Assembly (NCBI GenBank): GCA_964466315.1
Contig: CAYXNS010000006.1
Span: 1-64,000, forward strand
Direction of reading: 5' to 3'
DNA: 64,000 nucleotides
Source: SMWC01 sp964466315
GTDB lineage: Bacteria; Pseudomonadota; Gammaproteobacteria; Steroidobacterales; Rariloculaceae
Shown here: one piece after another, positions 1-6,849 of the stretch
Position numbering within the stretch: the stretch's first letter is position 1
Layout of the letters: every line of letters starts with the position of its first letter
Notes under the pieces: generated by a model
Told to the model about the DNA's origin: nothing
Databases searched by the model: none
What the model saw: the letters and a program-made list of their open reading frames with translations, nothing else
Made by a program: the position numbers and the translations under genes

Positions 1-37
1 CCGAAATGATCCCCACGAATGAATGCCGTATAGCCAT
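1..37 (-). CDS. 5' end of an unidentified gene (partial)
   Basis: Only the first 12 codons lie in the window, on the minus strand and running off its left edge. The visible start reads MAIRHSFVGIIS. A strong Shine-Dalgarno (AAGGAGAGG) lies a few bases before the ATG, which supports a real start. The gene begins about 20 bp downstream of the hupE-like stop, so the two are probably cotranscribed. Too little is visible to assign a function. Confidence 0.55.
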   Translation of the reverse strand, partial: MAIRHSFVGIIS

Positions 38-57
38 AAAACCTCTCCTTGCATTAG

Positions 58-738
58 CTAAGTAACCCAATAACCAGTGATCTGGTAACCCATGAGAACG
101 AACCCCGCCGACATGATCGCCAGATTCGTGGCAAAGGCGCAGCGCAGGAAACTGCCCGACGCCCGCCAGATATTCAGCGCAATCAGAATGACACTAAGCG
201 CCAAAAACTGCCCGATTTCAACGCCGACGTTGAAGGACAGCATGTTGGCGATTAGCCCGTCCTCGGAGATCGCGAAATCCTGCAGTTTCGTCGCGAGGCC
301 GAAGCCATGGAAAAAACCGAAGATCAGAACGGCAAGCTTCATATTCGGCTCATAGCCCAACTTGCGGAAGCCGCCGAGGTTCTCGAACGCCTTATAGACC
401 ACCGACAGCCCGATAATCGCGTCGACGATATAGGCGTTGACGTGCAACCCACCGAGGACACCCAAAAGCAGCGTCGTACTGTGCCCCACGGCGAACAGCG
501 TGACATAGAACGCGACTTCCTTGAGGCGGTACAGAAAGAAGATGACGCCCGCGAGAAAGAGAAGATGGTCGTAGCCCGTGACCATATGCTTGGCGCCGAG
601 ATAGATATAGGGCCCGATCTGTGTGCCAACATTGTTGATTACGAACACCTGATCGGCACCCGTGATGCCATGGGCCAGCGCCGCCGGGGCCAGCACACAC
701 GCTGCTCCAAGGCCGGCGAGGGTCTTGAGAGTCCGCAT
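58..738 (-). CDS. HupE/UreJ family membrane protein
   Basis: A 226-residue integral membrane protein of the HupE/UreJ family, proposed to act in nickel or other metal uptake or in hydrogenase/urease accessory roles. After a signal peptide (cleavage near ALAHG) come several hydrophobic helices. The family's conserved His/Asp patches are visible: GYDHLLFLAG near residue 56, GHSTTLLLG near 85 and FFHGFGLA near 142. No hydrogenase or urease gene is nearby, so the substrate is unknown. It is divergent from the TRAP operon. A minus-strand TACAAT lies 8 bp before its ATG, so the transcript may be nearly leaderless. The family call is firm and the function is not. Confidence 0.85.
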   Translation of the reverse strand: MRTLKTLAGLGAACVLAPAALAHGITGADQVFVINNVGTQIGPYIYLGAKHMVTGYDHLLFLAGVIFFLYRLKEVAFYVTLFAVGHSTTLLLGVLGGLHVNAYIVDAIIGLSVVYKAFENLGGFRKLGYEPNMKLAVLIFGFFHGFGLATKLQDFAISEDGLIANMLSFNVGVEIGQFLALSVILIALNIWRASGSFLRCAFATNLAIMSAGFVLMGYQITGYWVT

Positions 739-746
739 GGGGCCGG

Positions 747-769
747 ATTGTAGCCGATATAGCTATAAT
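747..769. promoter_or_regulatory. divergent -10 boxes between hupE-like gene and dctP
   Basis: On the plus strand TATAAT (764-769) lies 9 bp before the dctP ATG. On the minus strand TACAAT (752-747) lies 8 bp before the hupE-like ATG. Neither gene has a recognisable Shine-Dalgarno, and no good -35 element is visible. The geometry suggests leaderless or near-leaderless transcripts. This is inferred from sequence only. Confidence 0.35.
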
Positions 770-778
770 CGCGTCACT

Positions 779-1795
779 ATGCAGACACTCTTAGAAAAAA
801 TCAGCTGCCACCACCGTCTGGCTAAGGCCCTGCTCCTCGCGGCGTCGTTGAGCGGTGTTACCCACGCGCAAACCGTGTTGCGCGCCTCCCATCAATGGCC
901 CGGCGGTACCGGAGACGTCCGCGACGAGATGGTACAGATTATCGCCCGCGAGGTCGACGCAGCCGACGTCGACCTGTCGATGCGCGTCTATCCCGGACAG
1001 TCGTTGCTCAAAGCGGCCGATCAGTGGTCGGCCGTCGTTCGCGGCCAACTCGACATGACCGCATTACCCCTGGACTACGCGAGCGGGCGGCATCCACAGT
1101 TCAATGCCACTCTGATGCCGGGCCTCGTCAAGAACCACGATCACGCACGCCGGCTGAACGACTCCGAATTCATGGACTCGATCAGGCAGATCATCGTGGA
1201 TGCCGGCGCGATCGTACTTGCCGATGCCTGGCTCGCCGGCGGCTTCGTCTCCGCGAAGAACTGCATTCTCGCGCCCGACGATATTCGCGGTCAGGTTACT
1301 CGTGCCGCGGGGCCCGCGTTCGAGAGGATGTTGGCTGCCGCCGGTGCCTCCATCGCATCGATGCCGAGTTCGGAAATCTACACGGCCATGCAAACAGGCG
1401 TGCTCGATGCAGCGAATACGAGTTCGGCAAGCTTCATCTCCTATCGCATCTACGAGCACACCGAGTGCCTGACGGCGCCTGGCGACTACGCGTTGTGGTT
1501 CATGTACGAGCCGGTGCTCTTCTCGAAACGGCGTTGGGACCGACTCAGCGCCGAGCAACAGGCCGCACTGCTCGACGCCGGACAGCTTGCCGAGGATTAT
1601 TTTTTCGAGGAAGCGAAACAACTCGACAGCTCGATGGAGGAGTTGTTCGAGCAGGCCGGTGTAGAAATTGTACACATGAACAGCGAACAGGCCGACACGT
1701 GGCGGCAGATCGCAGTTGCTACGTCTTACCGGGTGTTCGCGGACGAAGTGCCGGGCGGGGCCCTGCTCATCGAGCAAGCACTAGCCGTCGAGTGA
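779..1795 (+). CDS. dctP: TRAP transporter solute-binding protein (DctP family)
   Basis: The 338-residue periplasmic receptor of a tripartite ATP-independent periplasmic (TRAP) transporter. It should bind an organic acid and deliver it to the DctQM permease that follows. A signal peptide ends near THAQ at about residue 31. The family-typical region around YPGQSL and the C-terminal helix with FFEEAKQLDSSMEELFEQAG are visible. The ATG at 779 was chosen because the signal peptide starts there; an in-frame start at 662 would put a long extension ahead of it. The stop overlaps the dctQ GTG by 4 bp. The ligand cannot be predicted. Confidence 0.9.
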   Translation: MQTLLEKISCHHRLAKALLLAASLSGVTHAQTVLRASHQWPGGTGDVRDEMVQIIAREVDAADVDLSMRVYPGQSLLKAADQWSAVVRGQLDMTALPLDYASGRHPQFNATLMPGLVKNHDHARRLNDSEFMDSIRQIIVDAGAIVLADAWLAGGFVSAKNCILAPDDIRGQVTRAAGPAFERMLAAAGASIASMPSSEIYTAMQTGVLDAANTSSASFISYRIYEHTECLTAPGDYALWFMYEPVLFSKRRWDRLSAEQQAALLDAGQLAEDYFFEEAKQLDSSMEELFEQAGVEIVHMNSEQADTWRQIAVATSYRVFADEVPGGALLIEQALAVE

Positions 1796-2334
1796 ACGAC
1801 GGCCTTCCCATCGACGCCTTGATCCGCGGTGTCCATGCGCTATCGCGCGCATGCGGAACGCTGGCGGCTCTGTGCTTGGCCAGCGCCTGCATCGTGGTTT
1901 GCCAGATGGTCGTCGCGCGTTATGTGCTCGGAGCCTCCACAATCTGGCAAAACGAGTTCGTGACTTTCGCAGTAGTCGCGGCGACGCTGCTCGGCAGCCC
2001 CTACGTGCTCCTAACGAGGGGCCATGTCAACGTCGACCTGCTGCCGCATTACCTCGGCCCCAAAGGCCGACTGTGGCTGGCACTGGTCGCCTCCCTGCTC
2101 GGGTGGATCGCCTGCGCCACGCTAGCCTGGACGAGCTGGCAGTATTTTGTGGAGGCGTGGACAGCCGGCTGGGTGACGCCGTCTCTCTGGGCGCCGCCCC
2201 TGTGGATCCCGCTGCTCCCGCTGCCGGTCGGTCTCGGACTGTTGACGCTGCAGTACACAGCCGACATCTACTGCCTCGCGACCGGGCGCGAAATGCCATT
2301 CGGCCCCGCAGCCGGCATGGAAACGGAGCCGTGA
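1792..2334 (+). CDS. dctQ: TRAP transporter small permease (DctQ family)
   Basis: The 180-residue small membrane subunit of the TRAP transporter, with four hydrophobic segments. The usual DctQ features are present: VARYVLGASTIWQNEFVTF after the first helix, then LTRGHVNVDLLP. The GTG at 1792 overlaps the dctP stop (GTGA), which indicates translational coupling and fixes the start. The 3' end overlaps dctM by 4 bp in the same way. Confidence 0.92.
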   Translation: MNDGLPIDALIRGVHALSRACGTLAALCLASACIVVCQMVVARYVLGASTIWQNEFVTFAVVAATLLGSPYVLLTRGHVNVDLLPHYLGPKGRLWLALVASLLGWIACATLAWTSWQYFVEAWTAGWVTPSLWAPPLWIPLLPLPVGLGLLTLQYTADIYCLATGREMPFGPAAGMETEP

Positions 2335-3647
2335 GCCCGCTTGCCATCGGCGTATTGATCGGCATTACGACGATTGCAGTTCTCGCGACCGGGATCCCGG
2401 TGGCGTTCGGGCTCGCGATCGTCGCGATGGGGTTTCTCGTGTTCTTCGAAGGCTTCTTCAGCCTCGGCTTTGTCGGCGAACTGTTTTACTCCGGGCTCGC
2501 CGATTTCACGCTCGTGTCCATCCCGATGTTCATCGCGATGGGCGCCGCTGTGGCCTCCTCTCCGGCCGGCGGCGACCTGTACGGCGCACTCGACCGTTGG
2601 CTCAATCGGATACCCGCGGGCCTCGCAATCTCGAATCTCGGCGCTTGTTCGATTTTTGCAGCGCTCAGCGGCTCGTCTCCCGCTACCTGCGCGGCGATCG
2701 GCAAGATGGGTATTCCCGAGATGCGCAAACGCGGCTATCCGGATGGCCTCGCGACGGGTTCGATCGCCGCCGGCGGTACACTCGGGATACTGATTCCGCC
2801 CAGCGTGACGATGATCGTCTACGGGATATCCACCGGGACGTCCATCGGCCGGCTATTCATTGCCGGCATCGTTCCCGGCCTCATGCTGACCCTGATGTTC
2901 ATCGCCTGGTCGGTCTTCTATGCCGCAAGAAGCGGGTCTCTGCAGATGCGCGACCGCCGCACCTACACGCTGAAGGAAAAACTCGAGCTCGCACCACGCG
3001 TGTTGCCTTTCCTGCTGCTCGTCGCCGGCATCCTGTACGTCCTCTATGGCGGAGTCGCGACGCCTTCCGAGGCGGCCGGCGTCGGCGCGATGATGTGCTT
3101 CCTACTGGTCGCGGTCATCTATCGGGTCTGGCAGCCACGCCGCATCTGGGGGATCTTGAAGAGCAGCACGCGCGAGAGTGTCATGATCATGATGATCATC
3201 GGCGCGGCGGCGCTCTTCAGTTACACGCTATCGAGCCTGTTCGTCACCCAATCGATCGCGGAATGGATCGCGGCGCTTGACGTCAATCGCTGGGTTCTCC
3301 TGGGTGCGATCAATATATTCCTGCTCGTCGCCGGCTTCTTCCTGCCCCCCGTAGCCGTGATCGTCATGACGGCGCCCATCTTGTTGCCGCTCATCACTCA
3401 AGCGGGTTTCGATCCCTACTGGTTCGCCGTGGTACTGACGATCAACATGGAAATCGGCCTCATCACGCCTCCCGTGGGACTCAATCTTTACGTTATCAAC
3501 GGCATCGTCCCGGACGTGGGGCTCCCGAAAATACTGGCCGGCGCACTACCGTTCGTCCTGCTGATGGTGATCGGTATTTTGCTATTATGCGTTTTTCCGC
3601 AAATCGTCACCTGGCTTCCGGATCTTCTGATGGGCACCGGCAGTTGA
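2331..3647 (+). CDS. dctM: TRAP transporter large permease (DctM family)
   Basis: The 438-residue large subunit that forms the Na+-coupled transport path of the TRAP system. It is hydrophobic throughout. Typical DctM segments are visible: FTLVSIPMFIAMG, LSGSSPATCAAIGKMGIPEM, GTLGILIPPS near residue 145 and EIGLITPPVGLNLYVI near the C-terminus. The GTG at 2331 overlaps the dctQ stop (GTGA). It is the last gene of the dctPQM operon. A small hairpin and then a separate gene follow. Confidence 0.94.
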   Translation: MSPLAIGVLIGITTIAVLATGIPVAFGLAIVAMGFLVFFEGFFSLGFVGELFYSGLADFTLVSIPMFIAMGAAVASSPAGGDLYGALDRWLNRIPAGLAISNLGACSIFAALSGSSPATCAAIGKMGIPEMRKRGYPDGLATGSIAAGGTLGILIPPSVTMIVYGISTGTSIGRLFIAGIVPGLMLTLMFIAWSVFYAARSGSLQMRDRRTYTLKEKLELAPRVLPFLLLVAGILYVLYGGVATPSEAAGVGAMMCFLLVAVIYRVWQPRRIWGILKSSTRESVMIMMIIGAAALFSYTLSSLFVTQSIAEWIAALDVNRWVLLGAINIFLLVAGFFLPPVAVIVMTAPILLPLITQAGFDPYWFAVVLTINMEIGLITPPVGLNLYVINGIVPDVGLPKILAGALPFVLLMVIGILLLCVFPQIVTWLPDLLMGTGS

Positions 3648-3657
3648 ATGGCCTGCT

Positions 3658-3672
3658 ACGCGTGAAACGCGT
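3658..3672 (+). promoter_or_regulatory. intercistronic hairpin and sequestered SD before 3702
   Basis: Two copies of the palindrome ACGCGT separated by GAA (3658-3672) can form a 6-bp hairpin just after dctM. A little further on, the Shine-Dalgarno AGGAGG of the next gene lies in a second short palindrome (AGGAG 3687-3691, CTCCT 3697-3701) that touches the ATG. This could attenuate expression or translation of the downstream gene. No function has been shown. Confidence 0.3.
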
Positions 3673-3701
3673 CGTGCAACACGCTCAGGAGGTCGACTCC
3701 T

Positions 3702-4346
3702 ATGAATGAGAAACCACCGAACGCCGATACTCAGCCGGCGTCATCCCAACACCTGGTCGTGGGGTCGCTCGCGGCAATCGTCGTCGCGATTGTGCTGCTC
3801 GTGACAGTCGTACTTCCCGCACAATACGGTATCGATCCGACCGGCCTAGGGGACGCCATGGGCCTGACCGCGTTAAGCACGCCCAGTACACAGAGTTTCG
3901 AGGTCACAGACGTCATCGGTGGCAACGAAGTCATACGCACGGTCGAAATTCCCGATGCCGGCGAACCGACGCCGTTACCCAATCCCGCCGTCTTTCAACG
4001 AGGCTCGGGGCCTGCCCATACCGAGACACTGCAGGTACCCATCGGCCCTTACGAGGAAACCGAGATCAAGGTCGTCATGACCGCGGGCAAGATGATCCTG
4101 TTCTCGTGGGAAGTCGACCGCGGCGACATCTATTCCGACTATCATGGCCACGATTCTGCACTGGGCCCACAGTTCTGGGTACGATATCGCGAGCAGATGG
4201 AAGGCTCCGACGGTCAGGGCTCGCTCGTCGCGCCGTTCGATGGCGAGCATGGCTGGTACTGGGTCAACTACAACGAGTATCCGGTTGTCGTATCGCTGAC
4301 GGTTACGGGCTACTTCGAACGCTTCGTCGACTACGGGATCTTCTGA
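3702..4346 (+). CDS. transmembrane-anchor family protein
   Basis: A 214-residue protein with a short polar N-terminus and a single membrane helix (about residues 24-44). The helix is followed by LPAQYGIDPTGLGDAMGLT, a segment I recognise from proteins annotated as transmembrane anchor protein. The remaining residues are probably periplasmic and rich in beta structure (LFSWEVDRGDIYSDYHGHD, then GWYWVN). From memory, this family is often encoded beside HupE/UreJ proteins. Here the TRAP operon separates the two. The start has a strong AGGAGG. Its biochemical role is unknown. Confidence 0.75.
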   Translation: MNEKPPNADTQPASSQHLVVGSLAAIVVAIVLLVTVVLPAQYGIDPTGLGDAMGLTALSTPSTQSFEVTDVIGGNEVIRTVEIPDAGEPTPLPNPAVFQRGSGPAHTETLQVPIGPYEETEIKVVMTAGKMILFSWEVDRGDIYSDYHGHDSALGPQFWVRYREQMEGSDGQGSLVAPFDGEHGWYWVNYNEYPVVVSLTVTGYFERFVDYGIF

Positions 4347-4465
4347 ATCGAACAACGTGACGTCGGGCTCCGAGCGAGAATAACAACAATGACAATGGGT
4401 GCTGGACAGTTTCCTCCGGCCCGACGGACGGAGCGTCACCAGGAAAATTTCAAAGGCTGAATAAC

Positions 4466-5257
4466 ATGTTGGTTGAGCAGATCTGGACGGGCAACGCCTA
4501 CCGAAACTTCAATTACCTGATCGCATGCGAAGAAACGGGCGAAGCGCTGGCCGTGGACCCGCTGGACCACGATAAATGCCTGGCAGCTGCCAAGAACAGG
4601 GGCTGGGAAATCACACATATCGTCAACACGCACGAGCACCCTGATCATACGGGCGGCAACAAGGCGATGGTCGCGGCGACAGGCGCCAGACTTCTCGCTC
4701 ACGAAAACGCGACAGGCCGAATTCCCGGCGTCGACCACGGGCTGGCTGCCGGCGATGTGATCGAGATCGGTAAGACCGTAGAACTTGAGACGCTGGACAC
4801 GCCCGGCCACACCATGAGCCACGTGTGTCTGCTCTCCCACGCCGATCACCCCGCATTGTTCTGCGGCGATACCTTGTTCAATGCGGGTGCCGGGAACTGC
4901 CACAACGGTGGGCATCCGAAAGAACTCTACGAGACGTTCGCAGCACAGCTGAACAAGCTCGGGGATGCGACGCTGATCTATCCGGGGCACGACTACATCG
5001 TCAACAATCTCGAATTCACCCTCGATCGCGAGCCGGACAACCGGCAGGCACAGCAATTGCTCGCGAACATCCGTGATCAGGATCCGGATGAGGCGCTCAT
5101 CACGACCTTAGGCCTCGAGAAAGCGATCAACACGTTCTTCCGCCTGCAGAGGCCCTCGGTCATCGCCGCGCTGCGGGAAGCTTTCCCCGATCTACCGGAC
5201 GAGCCCGACGCCAAATCCGTATTCCTGAGGCTACGGGAGCTGCGCAGTAGCTGGTAG
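4466..5257 (+). CDS. glyoxalase II-like hydroxyacylglutathione hydrolase
   Basis: A 263-residue cytosolic metallo-beta-lactamase-fold hydrolase of the GloB type, which releases the 2-hydroxy acid and glutathione from S-lactoylglutathione. The binuclear metal site is clear: THEHPDHTGG near residue 55, DTPGHTMSHVC near 111, FCGDTLF near 132 and YPGHDY near 173. The C-terminal extension after residue 180 matches the glutathione-binding helical region of glyoxalase II. The length is close to that of E. coli GloB. The gene stands alone. A related thioesterase of the same fold cannot be excluded. Confidence 0.85.
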   Translation: MLVEQIWTGNAYRNFNYLIACEETGEALAVDPLDHDKCLAAAKNRGWEITHIVNTHEHPDHTGGNKAMVAATGARLLAHENATGRIPGVDHGLAAGDVIEIGKTVELETLDTPGHTMSHVCLLSHADHPALFCGDTLFNAGAGNCHNGGHPKELYETFAAQLNKLGDATLIYPGHDYIVNNLEFTLDREPDNRQAQQLLANIRDQDPDEALITTLGLEKAINTFFRLQRPSVIAALREAFPDLPDEPDAKSVFLRLRELRSSW

Positions 5258-5433
5258 GCCTAAAATGGTGGTAGGCTCCGTGCTTACATAGTCTGCCTGT
5301 GGCGACTTCACAAGCGGCACTGTAGAGACGACGTTCTATTCTTAGCGGGCTGTAATGAACTCATCGTAACAATCTATGCGAGATCGTTTTGGCAAAATAA
5401 ATAATTTAGAGTTCTGTTGAAAGAGGATACTCC

Positions 5434-5808
5434 ATGCGTTTTTTCAGAAAAACTGTAGCTTTCTCACTCGGCTTTATCACGGTTACGCTGTCAGGAACCG
5501 CCCTCGCCCACCACGGCTGGTCAACTTACACGACCAGCGATTTCTCGCTGACGGGTGTCATCGTCGAAGAGCATTTCGGCAACCCGCACGATCGTCTCAC
5601 TATCGAGGCAGATGGCCGACAGTGGAACGTCGTTCTCTCGACGCCAAGCCGCAGCCGGCGTGCCGAATTCGATGACGACGACGTCAGTGTCGGTGATACC
5701 GTCACTGCCTACGGGAAGAGGCATGAAGACGGTGCCACGTTCGAGATGAAGACCGAACGTCTTAGAGTCGGTGAGCATCTGTACAACCTGTATCCGAACA
5801 GGTCGTAA
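5434..5808 (+). CDS. DUF6152 family exported protein
   Basis: A 124-residue secreted protein. A signal peptide ends at ALAHH, and the mature protein begins with HHGWSTY, typical of DUF6152. The rest is a small beta-rich domain (GVIVEEHFGNPHDRLTIEADG, VGDTVTAYGKR). The function is unknown; proteins of this type often occur near exported catabolic enzymes. A GAAAGAGGA ribosome-binding site precedes the ATG, and the 150 bp upstream are AT-rich and promoter-like. A clear terminator follows. A second, longer DUF6152 protein is encoded at 39605-40615. Confidence 0.75.
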   Translation: MRFFRKTVAFSLGFITVTLSGTALAHHGWSTYTTSDFSLTGVIVEEHFGNPHDRLTIEADGRQWNVVLSTPSRSRRAEFDDDDVSVGDTVTAYGKRHEDGATFEMKTERLRVGEHLYNLYPNRS

Positions 5809-5826
5809 CGCCTAACCAACGACAGC

Positions 5827-5860
5827 CAGACGGTCCCTATCTAGTCGGGGCCGTCTGTGT
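5827..5860 (+). terminator. hairpin terminator after DUF6152 gene
   Basis: CAGACGG (5827-5833) pairs with CCGTCTG (5851-5857), with CCC/GGG extending the stem across a short loop. TGTTTGGGT follows. It lies about 20 bp after the stop codon. The U-tract is weak, so the terminator is probable rather than certain. Confidence 0.6.
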
Positions 5861-6011
5861 TTGGGTGGGTTTCCAGGCGGACTCGAAAAGTAAATTTCTG
5901 ATTCCCGATCTCGCCCCGGACGCGATTCAGTCGTCAGCGTCAGCGGGAGGCAGTTTATGGCTGTTGCTACTAGCCTCTGTCGCGGCGTTCAGCTGATCTT
6001 GGGTCTAGTTC

Positions 6012-6104
6012 CTGCCAAAACCCGTTAAACGAATCTGCTGATGGCTCCGTATACCCCACGGTATACGTCACTTTCTTGTGACCGAGATAAGAAGGAGTTT
6101 GTGC
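6012..6104 (-). pseudogene. C-terminal remnant of a tyrosine-type integrase
   Basis: The minus strand encodes SYLGHKKVTYTVGYTEP followed by SADSFNGFWQ. This is the C-terminal end of a phage/ICE-type tyrosine recombinase: LGH carries the active-site His and GYTE the nucleophilic Tyr. The reading frame has no usable start, and no upstream catalytic Arg region is present, so only about 30 codons survive. The remnant lies less than 50 bp beyond the 3' end of tRNA-Gly and on the same strand, the usual position of an integrase at a tRNA attachment site. The rest of 5809-6152 holds only the terminator above; I see no other gene there. Confidence 0.7.
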
Positions 6105-6152
6105 CGTATACGCGCCAGCCAAAAAAAGAGTGACGCGTAACTGATTGAAAAG

Positions 6153-6228
6153 TGGAGCGACTGAACGGGTTCGAACCGTCGACCTGTACCTTGGCAAGGT
6201 ACCGCTCTACCAACTGAGCTACAGTCGC
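6153..6228 (-). tRNA. glyW: tRNA-Gly (GCC)
   Basis: A 76-nt tRNA on the minus strand. The acceptor arms GCGACTG and CAGTCGC pair perfectly, with discriminator U and an encoded CCA. The D-arm reads TAGCTCAGTTGGTAGAGC, the anticodon stem-loop is GTACC-TTGCCAA-GGTAC (anticodon GCC), and the T-loop has GGTTCGAACCC. It follows pgsA as in E. coli (uvrC-pgsA-glyW). Its 3' end abuts an integrase remnant, so it was probably an attachment site. Confidence 0.97.
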
Positions 6229-6249
6229 ATGCCGTATTCCGGACTGCCT

Positions 6250-6279
6250 ATTTTACCGCCCGAGCCCGGATCAGGGCAA
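6250..6279 (-). promoter_or_regulatory. possible promoter of tRNA-Gly
   Basis: On the minus strand, TTGCCC (6279-6274) and TAAAAT (6255-6250) are separated by 18 bp and lie about 20 bp before the tRNA. They sit between the pgsA stop and the tRNA, so the tRNA could be transcribed independently of pgsA. Confidence 0.4.
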
Positions 6280-6286
6280 TCGGCCC

Positions 6287-6847
6287 CTAGGCTCGGTCGC
6301 GCATGACAGGCCAGGCGGCCCGCAGATAATCGGCCATCGACCACAGCGTCAGTACGACCGCGACGAGCAGCAGCGCCATGCCGATGCCGTAGATGGGCCA
6401 GCCGAACTGCGGATACTCATAGAGCATGAAGAAGATGCCGAACATCTGCAGTGTCGTCTTCCATTTCGCGAAGTCGGTAACGGACACCTGTGCGAGCTCA
6501 CCCATTGACGACATCCATTCGCGGAGCGCCGAGATTGTGATTTCCCGGCCGATGATCACGATGGCAACCAATGTCATGGGGATGGCGGGGTCGCTCTGCA
6601 CGAGCAACACCAGCGCCGTCGAGACGATGAGTTTATCGGCGACGGGATCGAGGAACGCGCCGAAGCTCGAGGTCTGGTTCAGCCGTCGCGCCAGATAGCC
6701 GTCGAGCCAATCCGTGAGTGCAGCCACCCCGAACAATATCCCCGAGGCCGGGCGCGCCCACTCCATCGGCAGGTAGAACACGATCACGAAGGTCGGAATT
6801 GCAAGAATTCGGAAATACGTGAGCAGGTTGGGAACGGTAAATTGCAT
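6287..6847 (-). CDS. pgsA: CDP-diacylglycerol--glycerol-3-phosphate 3-phosphatidyltransferase
   Basis: A 186-residue inner-membrane enzyme that makes phosphatidylglycerol phosphate, the committed step to phosphatidylglycerol and cardiolipin. The CDP-alcohol phosphatidyltransferase motif is complete: DWLDGYLAR, then FGAFLDPVADK, near residues 59-84, with the expected Asp residues. Several hydrophobic helices surround it. The length matches E. coli PgsA. It starts 2 bp after the uvrC stop and is followed by tRNA-Gly, the conserved gammaproteobacterial order. Confidence 0.95.
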   Translation of the reverse strand: MQFTVPNLLTYFRILAIPTFVIVFYLPMEWARPASGILFGVAALTDWLDGYLARRLNQTSSFGAFLDPVADKLIVSTALVLLVQSDPAIPMTLVAIVIIGREITISALREWMSSMGELAQVSVTDFAKWKTTLQMFGIFFMLYEYPQFGWPIYGIGMALLLVAVVLTLWSMADYLRAAWPVMRDRA

Positions 6848-6849
6848 CG

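Noticed and set aside
895..1791. A long in-frame extension upstream of dctQ within dctP
   Set aside because: It is Arg-rich shadow of dctP; the GTGA overlap at 1792 gives the normal DctQ N-terminus.
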